DNA of 64,000 bases, from contig NZ_VIRM01000029.1 in assembly GCF_006874475.1 (NCBI RefSeq), positions 49,760-113,759 on the forward strand, read 5' to 3'. This document shows, piece after piece, positions 1 to 12,617 of the stretch. The DNA comes from Microbispora hainanensis (GTDB lineage: Bacteria; Actinomycetota; Actinomycetes; Streptosporangiales; Streptosporangiaceae). A program made the translations under genes and the position numbers. Each line of letters opens with the position of its first letter. The stretch's first letter is position 1. The notes below the pieces were generated by a model. It ran no database searches. It was not told the origin of the DNA and saw only the letters and a list, made by a program, of their open reading frames with translations.

Positions 1-1620
<1,620 letters not shown>

Positions 1621-1622
1621 CG

Positions 1623-2834
1623 ATGACCCGCGGGGACCACACGACGGCCGGGGACCGCCCGACGGCGGACCACGCGGACCACGCGGACCACGCGGACCGT
1701 GGGGACCACGGGGACACGGGCCTGCTGCGGCGCTGCGTCGTCGTCGGCGGCGCGGGCGCCGTGGGCGGCCTGTTCGCCGGGCACCTGCTGCGGTCCGGCG
1801 CCGAGGTGCTCGTCGTCGACCCCGCGCCCGGCCCAGCCACCGCCACCGCCACCGGCACCGGCACCGGCACCGGCACCGAGGCAGGGACCACCCCCACCCG
1901 GTCCGTGCCGGCCGTGAACGTCGCCTCGCAGGAATCCACGGCCGGGAGCCCCGCCGGGGCTCCTCCGGCCGGTGAGGCGAGGGTCCTGCGGGGCGACATC
2001 ACGGACATCGGGCCCGAGCTCGCCGAAGAGCTCGGGCGGGCCGACCTGGTCCTGCTCGCGGTGCCCGAGCAGGTGGCGCTGACGGCGGTGAAGCAGGTGG
2101 CCGCGGCGATGCGGCCGGGCGCGCTGCTCGCCGACACGCTCTCGGTCAAGGGCCCGATCGCCGACGAGATCCTGGCCCACGCCGGGGACGTCGAGGCGGC
2201 CGGCCTCAACCCGATGTTCGCCCCGTCGCTCGGCTTCGCGGGGCGGCCGGTCGCCGCGGTCGTGGTCCACGACGGTCCCCGCACCCAGGCGCTGCTGCGG
2301 CTGGTCGAGAGCTGGGGCGGCCGTACCGTACGGCTCGGCGCGCACGAGCACGACCGGCTGGCCGCGGCGACGCAGGCGCTCACCCACGCGGCGGTGCTGT
2401 CGTTCGGGCTGGCGCTGGCCGGCCTCGGCGTCGGCGTCGCCGAACTGGCCGCCGTCGCCCCGCCGCCCCACGCCACGATGCTCGCGCTGCTGGCCCGGAT
2501 CGCCTCGGGCACCCCGGAGGTCTACTGGGACGTCCAGTCGGCCAACCCGCAGGCCGCCGCCGCCCGCGCGGCGCTGGCCGACGGCGTGCGCACGCTCGCC
2601 GGCCTCCTCGACGGCCGGGCGGACGGGGAGGCGAACGGGGAGGCAGAGTTCGCGGCGGCCCTGGGCGGGCTGCGCGACCTCCTCGGCCCCGATCTCGGCT
2701 TCTACCGCGACACCTGCGCCGTGATGTTCGGCGCGCTGCCCTCCTACGAGCCCCGATCCTCCTACGAGCCCCGATCCCCCCACCAGCCCGGCCCCACCAC
2801 GAGCACCTCATCTCCCGCCACTACCGAAAGGTGA
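1623..2834 (+). CDS. papC: PapC-like 4-amino-4-deoxyprephenate dehydrogenase
   Basis: A 403-residue NAD(P)-dependent dehydrogenase of the TyrA/PapC family, expected to oxidatively decarboxylate 4-amino-4-deoxyprephenate to 4-aminophenylpyruvate. A Rossmann motif ([10 protein letters not shown]) lies near residues 40-50. The segment that in prephenate dehydrogenases reads HPMFGP is NPMFAP here, a change that would suit a substrate with an amino rather than a hydroxyl group. The N-terminus is low complexity (His-Ala-Asp triplets), and a Thr/Gly/Ala dipeptide tract (about bases 1839-1880) interrupts the Rossmann fold after the second strand. The C-terminal tail repeats SYEPRS. The ATG at 1623 sits 2 bp after the upstream stop. 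The chorismate mutase (PapB) and an aminotransferase are not in this window. Confidence 0.85.
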   Translation: MTRGDHTTAGDRPTADHADHADHADRGDHGDTGLLRRCVVVGGAGAVGGLFAGHLLRSGAEVLVVDPAPGPATATATGTGTGTGTEAGTTPTRSVPAVNVASQESTAGSPAGAPPAGEARVLRGDITDIGPELAEELGRADLVLLAVPEQVALTAVKQVAAAMRPGALLADTLSVKGPIADEILAHAGDVEAAGLNPMFAPSLGFAGRPVAAVVVHDGPRTQALLRLVESWGGRTVRLGAHEHDRLAAATQALTHAAVLSFGLALAGLGVGVAELAAVAPPPHATMLALLARIASGTPEVYWDVQSANPQAAAARAALADGVRTLAGLLDGRADGEANGEAEFAAALGGLRDLLGPDLGFYRDTCAVMFGALPSYEPRSSYEPRSPHQPGPTTSTSSPATTER

Positions 2835-2839
2835 GATCG

Positions 2840-4531
2840 ATGACCATCTCCATCTCCCACGAGACCGTCCTCACGACGGAGCAGCGCGCCAGGTTCGCCG
2901 CGGACCCCGACCTCGGCGGCGGCAACCTGCTGACGAAGGCCATCGAGGCCAACCCCCACCCGGAGCTGCCGTTCATCCACCTGGGCAGGCCGCTGACCAA
3001 CACCAAGGGCGAGCAGCAGACCGAGTGGAGCCTGCTGGAGCTGGACGAGCTGGCCCAGAGCTGGTCGGTGTGGTATCTGCGCCAGGGCGTGCGGCCCCGC
3101 GACCGCGTGGCCATCTACCTGGAGGACTCCTTCGCCTACTCCCTGCACTTCTACGCGCTGGCCCAGATCGGCGCGGTCGCGGTGCTGGTCAACAGCAAGG
3201 CCTCGCGCTACATCGCCACCGAGCTGTGCCGCCAGACCAACCCGGTCGGCATGTACACCGACCTCGCCCACCTGGAGATCCTCGGCGAGGAGTTCCACCT
3301 GCTGCCCGGCCTGCGGTGGACGCAGGTGGCCGAGGAGCTGCCCGCGCCCCCGGCGGCGAAGCTGCCGCAGGAGGCCCGCTTCCGCCACGTCGGCGAGGAC
3401 CCGGTCTCGATCCTGCACTCGTCCGGCACCACCGGGCGGCCCAAGCCGGTCATCCAGACCCACCGCTCGTGCGTGGCCGGTCCCCGGTTCCGTCTCGTGG
3501 ACCACCACGAGCAGCCGGGCGCCGTGATGATGACCGCGCTGCCGCAGTCGCACCTCGGCTGCATCGCCTACACGACGTACGCCGTGCTCGGCGGCACGCC
3601 GATCGTGCCCTGGTTCGACACGAGCGGTCCCGAGCTGGCCAAGGCCGTCGAGAAGTACCGCCCGACGACCGTCATGGCCTTCGGCCACGCGTACGCCGAG
3701 CTGGCCGCCGCGGACCTGCCGGCCGGGGCGATCGACTCGGTCAACGTCTGGATCTCCATCGGCGACGCGGTCCACGAGAAGCACATCAAGGGCATCCTGG
3801 CCAAGCGCGACTCCTCGCTGCCGCCGGCCGCGTTCTTCGACCGTCTCGGCACCACCGAGCTGGGCTGGGGCGTGCTGCTGAAGGTCCGTACGCTCGCCGA
3901 CGAGCGCAACGACCGCTGCGTGGGCAAGCCGGTCGGCGTCGCCGAGGTCGCCGTGCTGCGCAGGGACGGCACGATCGCCGAGGTCAACGAGGTCGGGCTG
4001 CTCGGCGCGAAGGGCCCGGCGATCACCGCCGGATACTGGAGCGACTCCGACACGACCTACCGCAGCAAGCTGTCGGGCTACTGGCTGACCGGCGACATGG
4101 CCTACCGCGACGAGGCGGGCAACTACTTCCAGGTCGACCGGGCGGTGGACGCGATCGAGACCCCGACCGGCACCGGCTACTCGGTCTTCATGGAGGAGCT
4201 GCTGCTCAACGAGCTGCCCGAGGTCCTCGACTGCGCCGTGGTGGCGGGCATCCACCGCGGCCGCACGGTCCCGGTGGCGGTCGTGACGTCCAGCGCCGAG
4301 AGGCCGGACGCGCAGAGGCTGCTCAACGAGGCGAACGAGAAGCTGAAGGCCGCCGGTCACCCCGAGCTGACCATGCTGGAGGTCGCGCGGAACGAGGAGG
4401 ACTTCCCGGTCGGCGTCACCGGCAAGGTCCTCAAGCGCCGGCTGCGGGAGAAGTACAGCTCGCTGTCCACCTATATCCGTGAGAACGGCGGCAAGACGCT
4501 CGGCACGATCCTCAACGACGTCTTCGTCTGA
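2840..4531 (+). CDS. AMP-forming acyl-CoA synthetase / adenylating ligase
   Basis: A 563-residue ANL-superfamily adenylating enzyme. The phosphate-binding motif SSGTTGRPK is near residues 194-202, RLGTTE (A5) near 335, TGDMAYRDEAG (A7) near 417, and the C-terminal catalytic lysine in VTGKVLKRRL near 528. I chose ATG 2840 over the GTG at 2831 because GAAAGGTGAG lies just upstream at good spacing; the upstream gene's stop overlaps that GTG. Its place between papC and a DAHP synthase recalls CmlK in the chloramphenicol cluster. Because nitrate-reduction genes follow, the ATP-dependent diazotases (CreM/AvaA6 type), which belong to the same superfamily and use nitrite, are a second possibility. 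Substrate unknown. Confidence 0.88.
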   Translation: MTISISHETVLTTEQRARFAADPDLGGGNLLTKAIEANPHPELPFIHLGRPLTNTKGEQQTEWSLLELDELAQSWSVWYLRQGVRPRDRVAIYLEDSFAYSLHFYALAQIGAVAVLVNSKASRYIATELCRQTNPVGMYTDLAHLEILGEEFHLLPGLRWTQVAEELPAPPAAKLPQEARFRHVGEDPVSILHSSGTTGRPKPVIQTHRSCVAGPRFRLVDHHEQPGAVMMTALPQSHLGCIAYTTYAVLGGTPIVPWFDTSGPELAKAVEKYRPTTVMAFGHAYAELAAADLPAGAIDSVNVWISIGDAVHEKHIKGILAKRDSSLPPAAFFDRLGTTELGWGVLLKVRTLADERNDRCVGKPVGVAEVAVLRRDGTIAEVNEVGLLGAKGPAITAGYWSDSDTTYRSKLSGYWLTGDMAYRDEAGNYFQVDRAVDAIETPTGTGYSVFMEELLLNELPEVLDCAVVAGIHRGRTVPVAVVTSSAERPDAQRLLNEANEKLKAAGHPELTMLEVARNEEDFPVGVTGKVLKRRLREKYSSLSTYIRENGGKTLGTILNDVFV

Positions 4532-4671
4532 TCCCGCCCGCCGCCCCCGATTCCCGCCGTCCCCACGCGGATCAACGGCGATCCGCACCCGATCCGCGCC
4601 GCCGGGCCGGACATCCCCCCCAGGACCGGCCCGGCGGCGCACAGGGCGGACACCACCCCGTCGCGATCCCC

Positions 4672-4722
4672 CGCACAGACCCGACACCCGCACAGACCCG
4701 ACACCCGCACAGATCCGATACC
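4672..4722. repeat. Three tandem copies of a 17-bp unit
   Basis: CGCACAGACCCGACACC is repeated three times, the third copy with two C-to-T changes, in the 226-bp gap before the DAHP synthase gene. No hairpin or promoter is obvious in it. It could be a spacer or a regulator-binding array. Confidence 0.75.
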
Positions 4723-4757
4723 ACGAAGACCCGACCACATGGATGTGGAGGACTCCC

Positions 4758-5840
4758 ATGACCGACGCCGAGCTGTTGCTGGTGTTCGACTCGACGATCG
4801 ATCCGTCCGGCATCGCCGGATGGGCCCAGCACTTCGACTCCACCGGCACCACGGCCACGACGTACCGGCTGGGCGGGGCGCACGTGATGGTCGCCCAGGG
4901 GCCCGGCGCCCTGCTGCCCCTCCCGGCCGACCTGCCCGGGCCCCGGCAGACGGCGCGGGCGAGCGGCGGCTTCCGGCTCGGCCGGCGTGAGCTGTTCCCC
5001 TCGGGCACGGCCGTGACCATCGGCTCCGCGGTGATCGGGGACGGGGACATCGCCGTCTTCGCCGGACCCTGCGCCGTCGAGAACCCCGGGCAGATGATGT
5101 CCACGGCCGGGGCCGTCGCCCGGCACGGCGCGGTCGGCCTGCGCGGCGGCGCGTTCAAGCCGCGCACCACGCCCTACTCCTTCCAGGGCCTCAAGTGGGC
5201 GGGCCTCGACCTGCTGGTGCGGGCCAGGGAGGAGACCGGCCTGCCGATCCTCACCGAGGTGGTCGACCCCCGGCACGTCGATCGGATGGCCGAGGTGGTC
5301 GACGGCTTCCAGATCGGCACCCGCAACATGCAGAACTTCGAGCTGCTGACCGAGGTGGGCCGCAGCGGCATGCCGGCCGTGCTCAAGCGCGGCTTCGGCT
5401 GCACGGTCGACGAGCTGCTCACCGCCGCCGAGTATCTCCTGGCGGAGGGCAACAACCAGGTCGTGCTGTGCGAGCGGGGGATCAGGACGTTCGAGGGGGC
5501 CACCCGCTTCACGCTCGACCTGTCGGCGGTGGCGCTGCTCAAGCGGCGCACCCACCTGCCGGTGATGGTCGACCCCAGCCACTCCCTCGGCATCCCCGAG
5601 CTCATCGAGCCGCTCACGCTGGCCGCCGTCGCGGCGGGCGCGGACGCCCTGCTGATCGACGTGCACGTCCAGCCCGACCAGGCGCTGTGCGACGGCAAGC
5701 AGGCGCTGCTCCCCGAGGACTTCGCCCGGCTGATGAGCCGCCTGGAGATGCTCGCGCTCGGCGTCGGCCGCCGGCTGGCCCCGGCCCCGGCCGCCGACTA
5801 CTCCGAGATCCACGACGCCCTCACCTCCGACGTCGTCTAG
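4758..5840 (+). CDS. 3-Deoxy-7-phosphoheptulonate (DAHP) synthase, type I-beta
   Basis: A 360-residue enzyme condensing phosphoenolpyruvate and erythrose 4-phosphate, the first step of the shikimate pathway. An N-terminal ferredoxin-like domain (about residues 1-75) precedes the TIM barrel. Diagnostic segments are FAGPCAVE (metal-ligand Cys), GAFKPRT, GTRNMQN, LKRGFG, DPSHS (ligand His) and CDGKQ (ligand Asp). The fourth usual ligand, Glu in EVHP of this subclass, reads IDVHVQ here. Actinobacteria normally use a type II enzyme for primary metabolism, so a type I-beta copy beside pabAB and papC suggests a dedicated, perhaps feedback-insensitive supply enzyme. ATG 4758 follows GGAGG at proper spacing. 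Confidence 0.92.
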   Translation: MTDAELLLVFDSTIDPSGIAGWAQHFDSTGTTATTYRLGGAHVMVAQGPGALLPLPADLPGPRQTARASGGFRLGRRELFPSGTAVTIGSAVIGDGDIAVFAGPCAVENPGQMMSTAGAVARHGAVGLRGGAFKPRTTPYSFQGLKWAGLDLLVRAREETGLPILTEVVDPRHVDRMAEVVDGFQIGTRNMQNFELLTEVGRSGMPAVLKRGFGCTVDELLTAAEYLLAEGNNQVVLCERGIRTFEGATRFTLDLSAVALLKRRTHLPVMVDPSHSLGIPELIEPLTLAAVAAGADALLIDVHVQPDQALCDGKQALLPEDFARLMSRLEMLALGVGRRLAPAPAADYSEIHDALTSDVV

Positions 5841-5873
5841 CCGCGTACGAGTGCCGGTCGAGGAGGTGGAGCG

Positions 5874-8074
<2,201 letters not shown>

Positions 8075-8078
<4 letters not shown>

Positions 8079-9553
8079 CTACCAGGGTGGTGATCGCCGG
8101 CTACGGCATGGCCGGCGCCCGGCTGGCGGAGGAGATCCGCCGCCGTGATCCGGCGGGAGAGCGCGTCGCGATCGTCGCGATCGGCGACGAGCCGCACCTG
8201 CCGTACAACCGGGTCCTGCTGTCGAACGTGCTGGCGGGCGCGATGTCCGCCGCGTCGGTGCGGCTGCAGGAGGAGGGCTGGGCCGCCGCGCACGGCGTCG
8301 AGGTGCACCGGGGCCGCGAGGTCGTCTCGCTCGACCGCGCCGGGCGCGGCGTCACGCTGGACGACGGCACGCGGGTCGGCTACGACGTGCTCGTGCTGGC
8401 GACCGGCGCGCGTGCGTGGGTGCCGCCCGTGGAAGGGCTGACCGGCGACGACGGCGGGCTCGCCCCCGGCGTGGCGACGTTCCGCACGCTGGACGACTGC
8501 GCCGCGATCACGGCCGGAACGCGCGGCGGCGTGCGGGTGGCCGTGCTCGGCGGCGGCCTGCTCGGCCTGGAGGCGGCGCGGGGCCTGGCGGAGCGCGGCA
8601 ACGCGGTCACCGTCGTCCATCCGCGCCGCCACCTGATGGAGCGCCAGCTCGACGACGGCGCGGGCGAGGTGCTCGCCCAGGTCCTGCGCGGCCTCGGCGT
8701 GCGGGTGCTGGTGAACTCGCGCGCGGCCCGCTACCTGCCCGGCGACGGGCTGAAGCTGGACGACGGCCGGCTGGTCGAGGCCGACCTCGTCGTCGTGGCG
8801 GCGGGGGTGCGTCCGCAGACGGCGCAGGCGTCGGCCGCCGGGCTCGCCGTCGACGGCGGCGTGCTGGTGGACGACGACCTGCGCACGAACGACCCGCTGA
8901 TCCACGCCATCGGCGACTGCGCCCGGCATCCCGGCACGGTCACCGGCCTGGTGCAGCCCGCCTGGGAGCAGGCCGCCGCGCTGGCCGCGCTGCTCACCGG
9001 CACCCGCTCGCCCTACCGCGGCACGAAGGTGGTGACCCGGCTCAAGGCGAACGGGGTGGACCTGGCCGCGCTCGGCGACGTGCACGCCGGGCCGGACGAC
9101 CCGCGCGCCGAGGTGCTGTGGCTCAGCGAGCCGGCCCGGGGCCGCTACGCGAAGCTCGTCGTCCGCGACGAGCGGGTCGCGGGAGCCATCGCGCTCGGCG
9201 TGCCCGACGCCGCCGCCACGATCACCCAGTTCTACGACCGCGGCCTGCCCGTGCCGCCCGACCGGCTCGCGCTGCTGCTCGGCCGGGCCATGCCGTACGG
9301 CGAGGGCGGGGCGCCCGGCGGCGGCGACGCGGCGGCGCTGCCGGAGACGAGCGTGGTGTGCCGCTGCAACGCGGTCAGCAAGAACACGCTGGTCGCCGCG
9401 TGGCGGTCCGGAGCCCGCGACCTGACCGCCCTCGCCTCGGCCACCCGGGCGACCACCGGCTGCGGCACCTGCACCGACACCGTGTGCGGCATCGCCCGCT
9501 GGCTGGCCCGGGCCGACAAGGAGGAAGCCGCGGGGGTGGCGCATGCCCGATGA
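8075..9553 (+). CDS. nasB: NasB-like FAD / [2Fe-2S] electron-transfer subunit of nitrate reductase
   Basis: A 492-residue pyridine-nucleotide-disulfide oxidoreductase resembling the N-terminal part of NirB and B. subtilis NasB. It has FAD and NAD(P)H dinucleotide folds (VVIAGYGMAG at the start, VLGGGLLGLEAARG near residue 155) and a C-terminal BFD-type [2Fe-2S] domain with cysteines in CRCN and TGCGTCTDTVCG. It should pass electrons from NAD(P)H to the catalytic subunit. The GTG start overlaps the previous stop as GTGA, a sign of translational coupling. It lacks the sulfite-reductase-like siroheme domains, so it is not a nitrite reductase. Confidence 0.9.
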
Positions 9554-9586
9554 GATCCCGGCGACGACGCTGACGAGGAGACCCGC

Positions 9587-11080
9587 ATGAGCGAGACCAC
9601 GGCGGCCGCCCGGCGCGGCCGCGGCTGGATCGAACACTGGAACCCGGAGGACGAGGAGTTCTGGGAGACCACCGGCCGCAGGGTGGCACGGCGCAACCTG
9701 ATCTTCTCGGTCTTCACCGAGCACCTGGGTTTCGCGATCTGGGTGCTGTGGTCGGTGGTGGTGCTGAGCCTGCCCGCCGCCGGGCTGCCGATGAGCGTGT
9801 CGGAGTCGTTCTGGCTCGTCTCCGCGCCCAACCTGGTCGGCGCGGCGATCCGGATCCCGTACACGTTCGCGGTGCCGCGCTTCGGCGGCCGGTTGTGGAC
9901 GGTGATGTCGGCGGCGCTGCTGCTGGTGCCGTCATCGCTGCTGGCGTTCGTCGTGCCGAGCGGGTGGCTGGCCGCGCAGGACCACGACACGACGTTCTGG
10001 ATCCTGCTCGCCTGCGCCGCCGTGGCGGGCGTCGGCGGCGGCAACTTCTCCTCCTCGATGGCGAACATCTCGTTCTTCTATCCGGAGCGGCGCAAGGGCT
10101 TCGCGCTCGGCCTCAACGCGGCCGGCGGCAACCTCGGCGTCGCCGTCGTCCAGCTCCTGGTGCCGCTGGTGGTCGTCGCCGGCGTGCCCGTGGCGGCGTC
10201 GGGCACACAGGTCCACCTCGCGTACGCCGGGCTCATCTGGATGCCGTTCATCGTGATCGCCGCGCTCGGCGCCTGGCTGTTCATGGACAGCCTGGCCGAG
10301 GCCAAGGCCGACCCCCGGTCGTACGCCTCGGCGCTGCGGCACGGGCAGACCTGGGTCGTGTCGCTGCTCTACATCGGCACGTTCGGCTCGTTCATCGGGT
10401 TCTCCTTCGCGCTGCCGCTGGTGATCAGGACGACGTTCCCGGAGTTCCTGGCCCAGCATCCGTTCATCCGCGACTACCTCGCCGGGCTGGGCTTCGTCGG
10501 GGCGCTGGTCGGCTCCGTCGCCCGTCCGCTCGGGGGCCGGCTGTCCGACCGGTGCGGCGGGGCCCGGGTCACGCTGGCCGTCTTCGCCGGGATGGTGGCG
10601 GCGACGGTCGCGGCGGCGGGCGGGGTGATCCGTCACGACTTCGGCCTGTTCTTCTGCTCCTACCTGGTCGTCTTCGCCTGCTCCGGGGTGGGCAACGGCT
10701 CGACGTACCGGATGATCCCGGTGATCTTCGGCGAGCTGGGGCGCAGGGAGGCGGCCATGCGCGGTCTCGACCCGGCGCTGACCGCGCCGGACTACAAGCG
10801 CAAGGCGGCGGCCGTGATCGGCATCGCCGGGGCGATCGGCGCGTTCGGCGGGTTCCTGATCCAGCAGGTGTTCCGCCTGGCGAGCACCGAGGCGGCGAGC
10901 GCGATGAAAGGCGTGACCGGCGCCGCGGCGGCCCGCGTCGCCCAGGAGCACGCGGGCTGGTCGCTGCCCGCCCTGTGGATCTTCGTCGGTTCCTACGTGC
11001 TGCTCGCCGGGCTCACGTGGTGGACCTACCTGCGGCGCGGGCCGAGCCGCGCGCCGAGCTTCGCCTACGCCCGGGTGTGA
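9587..11080 (+). CDS. narK: NarK-type nitrate/nitrite transporter (MFS)
   Basis: A 497-residue, 12-helix major facilitator of the nitrate-nitrite porter family. The nitrate-signature glycine-rich stretch GVGGGNFSSSMANISFFYP and the following GLNAAGGNLGVA are clear, as is a second signature in GSFIGFSFALPLVIR. It starts at ATG 9587 behind GAGGAG, 33 bp after nasB, and completes a nitrate uptake and reduction operon. Since no nitrite reductase lies nearby, nitrite made here either feeds an enzyme encoded elsewhere or is used within the biosynthetic locus. Confidence 0.92.
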   Translation: MSETTAAARRGRGWIEHWNPEDEEFWETTGRRVARRNLIFSVFTEHLGFAIWVLWSVVVLSLPAAGLPMSVSESFWLVSAPNLVGAAIRIPYTFAVPRFGGRLWTVMSAALLLVPSSLLAFVVPSGWLAAQDHDTTFWILLACAAVAGVGGGNFSSSMANISFFYPERRKGFALGLNAAGGNLGVAVVQLLVPLVVVAGVPVAASGTQVHLAYAGLIWMPFIVIAALGAWLFMDSLAEAKADPRSYASALRHGQTWVVSLLYIGTFGSFIGFSFALPLVIRTTFPEFLAQHPFIRDYLAGLGFVGALVGSVARPLGGRLSDRCGGARVTLAVFAGMVAATVAAAGGVIRHDFGLFFCSYLVVFACSGVGNGSTYRMIPVIFGELGRREAAMRGLDPALTAPDYKRKAAAVIGIAGAIGAFGGFLIQQVFRLASTEAASAMKGVTGAAAARVAQEHAGWSLPALWIFVGSYVLLAGLTWWTYLRRGPSRAPSFAYARV

Positions 11081-11105
11081 ATTTTCGTAGCACCCCGGCG
11101 TAACC

Positions 11106-11155
11106 AAAGTTGTAGGCCGTCTGCCTCTTACGTCATCCGGCCTGGTCATTAGGGT
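11106..11155 (+). promoter_or_regulatory. Probable promoter and activator site of the ATP-grasp operon
   Basis: The 158-bp gap after narK contains AAAGTTGTAG (11106-11115), just upstream of a possible -35 CTTACG (11127) and, 17 bp further, a -10-like TAGGGT (11150-11155). The same 10-mer occurs on the other strand at 18802-18811 in the UbiA/LeuA divergent promoter region, so a shared regulator is plausible. Core elements are weak matches. Confidence 0.45.
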
Positions 11156-11238
11156 GCGCGGCCGTTGTGGCGGCCATACGCGCGTGCCAGCGTGCTGGTC
11201 AGAGGGCCCGCGAAACGGTTCACCCGGGAGGGATTTCG

Positions 11239-11334
11239 ATGGCACGTCGCATTCAAGTCGGCAAGCCGGCCAGGAAGCCCCAGTCGAACGCGCCCGACCT
11301 GCGCACCCCGTCGGGCCGCCGGCTGCCCTACTGA
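11239..11334 (+). CDS. 31-residue small protein, candidate precursor peptide
   Basis: A short ORF with an excellent ribosome-binding site (GGGAGGG, 6 nt before the ATG) ends 47 bp before the ATP-grasp gene. The product is basic and rich in Arg, Pro and Lys, begins MARRIQVGKPARK and ends RTPSGRRLPY. It has no signal peptide, membrane helix or cysteine, and does not show the repeated codons of an attenuation leader peptide. Position directly before an ATP-grasp ligase and an exporter suggests a ribosomal substrate for the ligase, as in pheganomycin-type pathways, but no homologue comes to mind. It could also be a translational-coupling leader. That it is translated is likely; its function is a hypothesis. 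Confidence 0.6.
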   Translation: MARRIQVGKPARKPQSNAPDLRTPSGRRLPY

Positions 11335-11381
11335 CCTATCCGCTGAACACCCGCGTCCAGGAGAAAGAAGGGAGGGACCCG

Positions 11382-12617
11382 GTGAGCGACCTCGTCATGG
11401 TCATGCCCTACCGGGCGTTCGTCATCAAGGCCCGTGAGGAGGGGCACCGGATCTGCGCGGTCTGGGATCCCACCCTGCAGACGCCGGACTATCTGGCCGG
11501 CATCGCCGACCTGGCCGACGCCTTCGTGCTGACGGACTTCTCCGACCCCGTCGCGTTCGACCGGACCGTACGGCAGGCGGTGCGCGACTTCGACCCCGAT
11601 TTCGTCTACCACATCGGCGCCGAGGAGAGCATGCTCGCGACCTACCGCATCGCGGAGGAACTCGGCAAGGCGGTCAACCCCGCGCGCTCGATCGAGCTGC
11701 TCAACGACAAGCTGCGGCTCCGGCGGCTGCTCGCCGAGCACGACCTGTCGCCGGTGCGCTTCGCCCACGCGGCGCGCTGGCAGGACGTGCCCGCCCTGCT
11801 CGACGGCTTCGAGCTGCCCATGGTGGTCAAGCCGACGGAGCTGGCCGGCAGCCGGGGCGTCTACCTGCTGCGCGAGCCCGGCCAGGTCGCCGAATGGGGC
11901 GCGCTGCTCGACTCGTACGGCTACGCCGGGCCGGTGCTGGTGGAGGAGTATCTGCGCGGTCCCGAATACAGCGTGGAGTCGCTCAGCGACCACGGCCGCC
12001 ACCAGGTGGTGGGCGTCACCCGCAAGGTGCTCGGCCCGCCGCCGCTGTTCGTGGAGGCCGGGCACGTGCACCCCGCGCCGGCCGGGCCGGACACCGAGGC
12101 GATGGCCGAGCTGACGATCGAGATGCTGCGGCTGACCGGCTACCAGACCGGCCCGGCCCACACCGAGATCATCTGGACCGCGGCCGGTCCCCGGATCGTC
12201 GAGTCGCAGGCGCGGCTCGGCGGCGACCAGATCCCGCGCCTGGTGCAGCTCGCCACCGGGCTCGACATCGAGCGGGCCGTGTTCCGGATCCTCGACGGAA
12301 GGGCGCCGGGCACGGTGGAGCGCCGTGCGGTCGCCCACATCTCCTACTTCAGCCTGACCCCCGGCGAGGTCCGCGCCGTCTCCGGGGTGGAGGAGGCCAG
12401 GGCGCTCGACTACGTCGACATGCTGGAGTTCCCGTTCCGGCCGGGTGACCGGATCCCGGAGACGGTGGACTGGCGCACCCGGCACGGCTTCGTCGTCGTG
12501 ACCGGGGAGACCGAGGAGCAGGCCGTCGCGCGGGCGCGGCACGTCCACTCGCTCGTCCGGGCCGAGGCGGGCGAGCCGGTCGGGGCCGTCGCGGCCGGAG
12601 CGGGCGTGACGTCGTGA
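11382..12617 (+). CDS. ATP-grasp ligase
   Basis: A 411-residue carboxylate-amine/thiol ligase-type ATP-grasp enzyme: it should activate a carboxylate as acyl phosphate and couple it to an amine, as in BacD-type amino-acid ligases and peptide ligases. An N-terminal pre-ATP-grasp domain is followed by the ATP-binding core, with MVVKPTELAGSRGV near residue 147, and the metal-binding strand IVESQARLGGDQIPR near residue 275. Most family members have Glu-x-Asn there, so Gln is a conservative change. GTG 11382 is chosen because AAGGGAGGG precedes it; the frame is open further upstream but would run through the small peptide gene. The stop overlaps the MFS gene start (GTGA). Substrates unknown. Confidence 0.88.
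   Translation: MSDLVMVMPYRAFVIKAREEGHRICAVWDPTLQTPDYLAGIADLADAFVLTDFSDPVAFDRTVRQAVRDFDPDFVYHIGAEESMLATYRIAEELGKAVNPARSIELLNDKLRLRRLLAEHDLSPVRFAHAARWQDVPALLDGFELPMVVKPTELAGSRGVYLLREPGQVAEWGALLDSYGYAGPVLVEEYLRGPEYSVESLSDHGRHQVVGVTRKVLGPPPLFVEAGHVHPAPAGPDTEAMAELTIEMLRLTGYQTGPAHTEIIWTAAGPRIVESQARLGGDQIPRLVQLATGLDIERAVFRILDGRAPGTVERRAVAHISYFSLTPGEVRAVSGVEEARALDYVDMLEFPFRPGDRIPETVDWRTRHGFVVVTGETEEQAVARARHVHSLVRAEAGEPVGAVAAGAGVTS

Noticed and set aside
11239..11334. Small ORF as an amino-acid attenuation leader
   Set aside because: It has no run of a single regulatory amino acid codon, and no terminator/antiterminator hairpins are evident in the 47 bp before the ligase gene.
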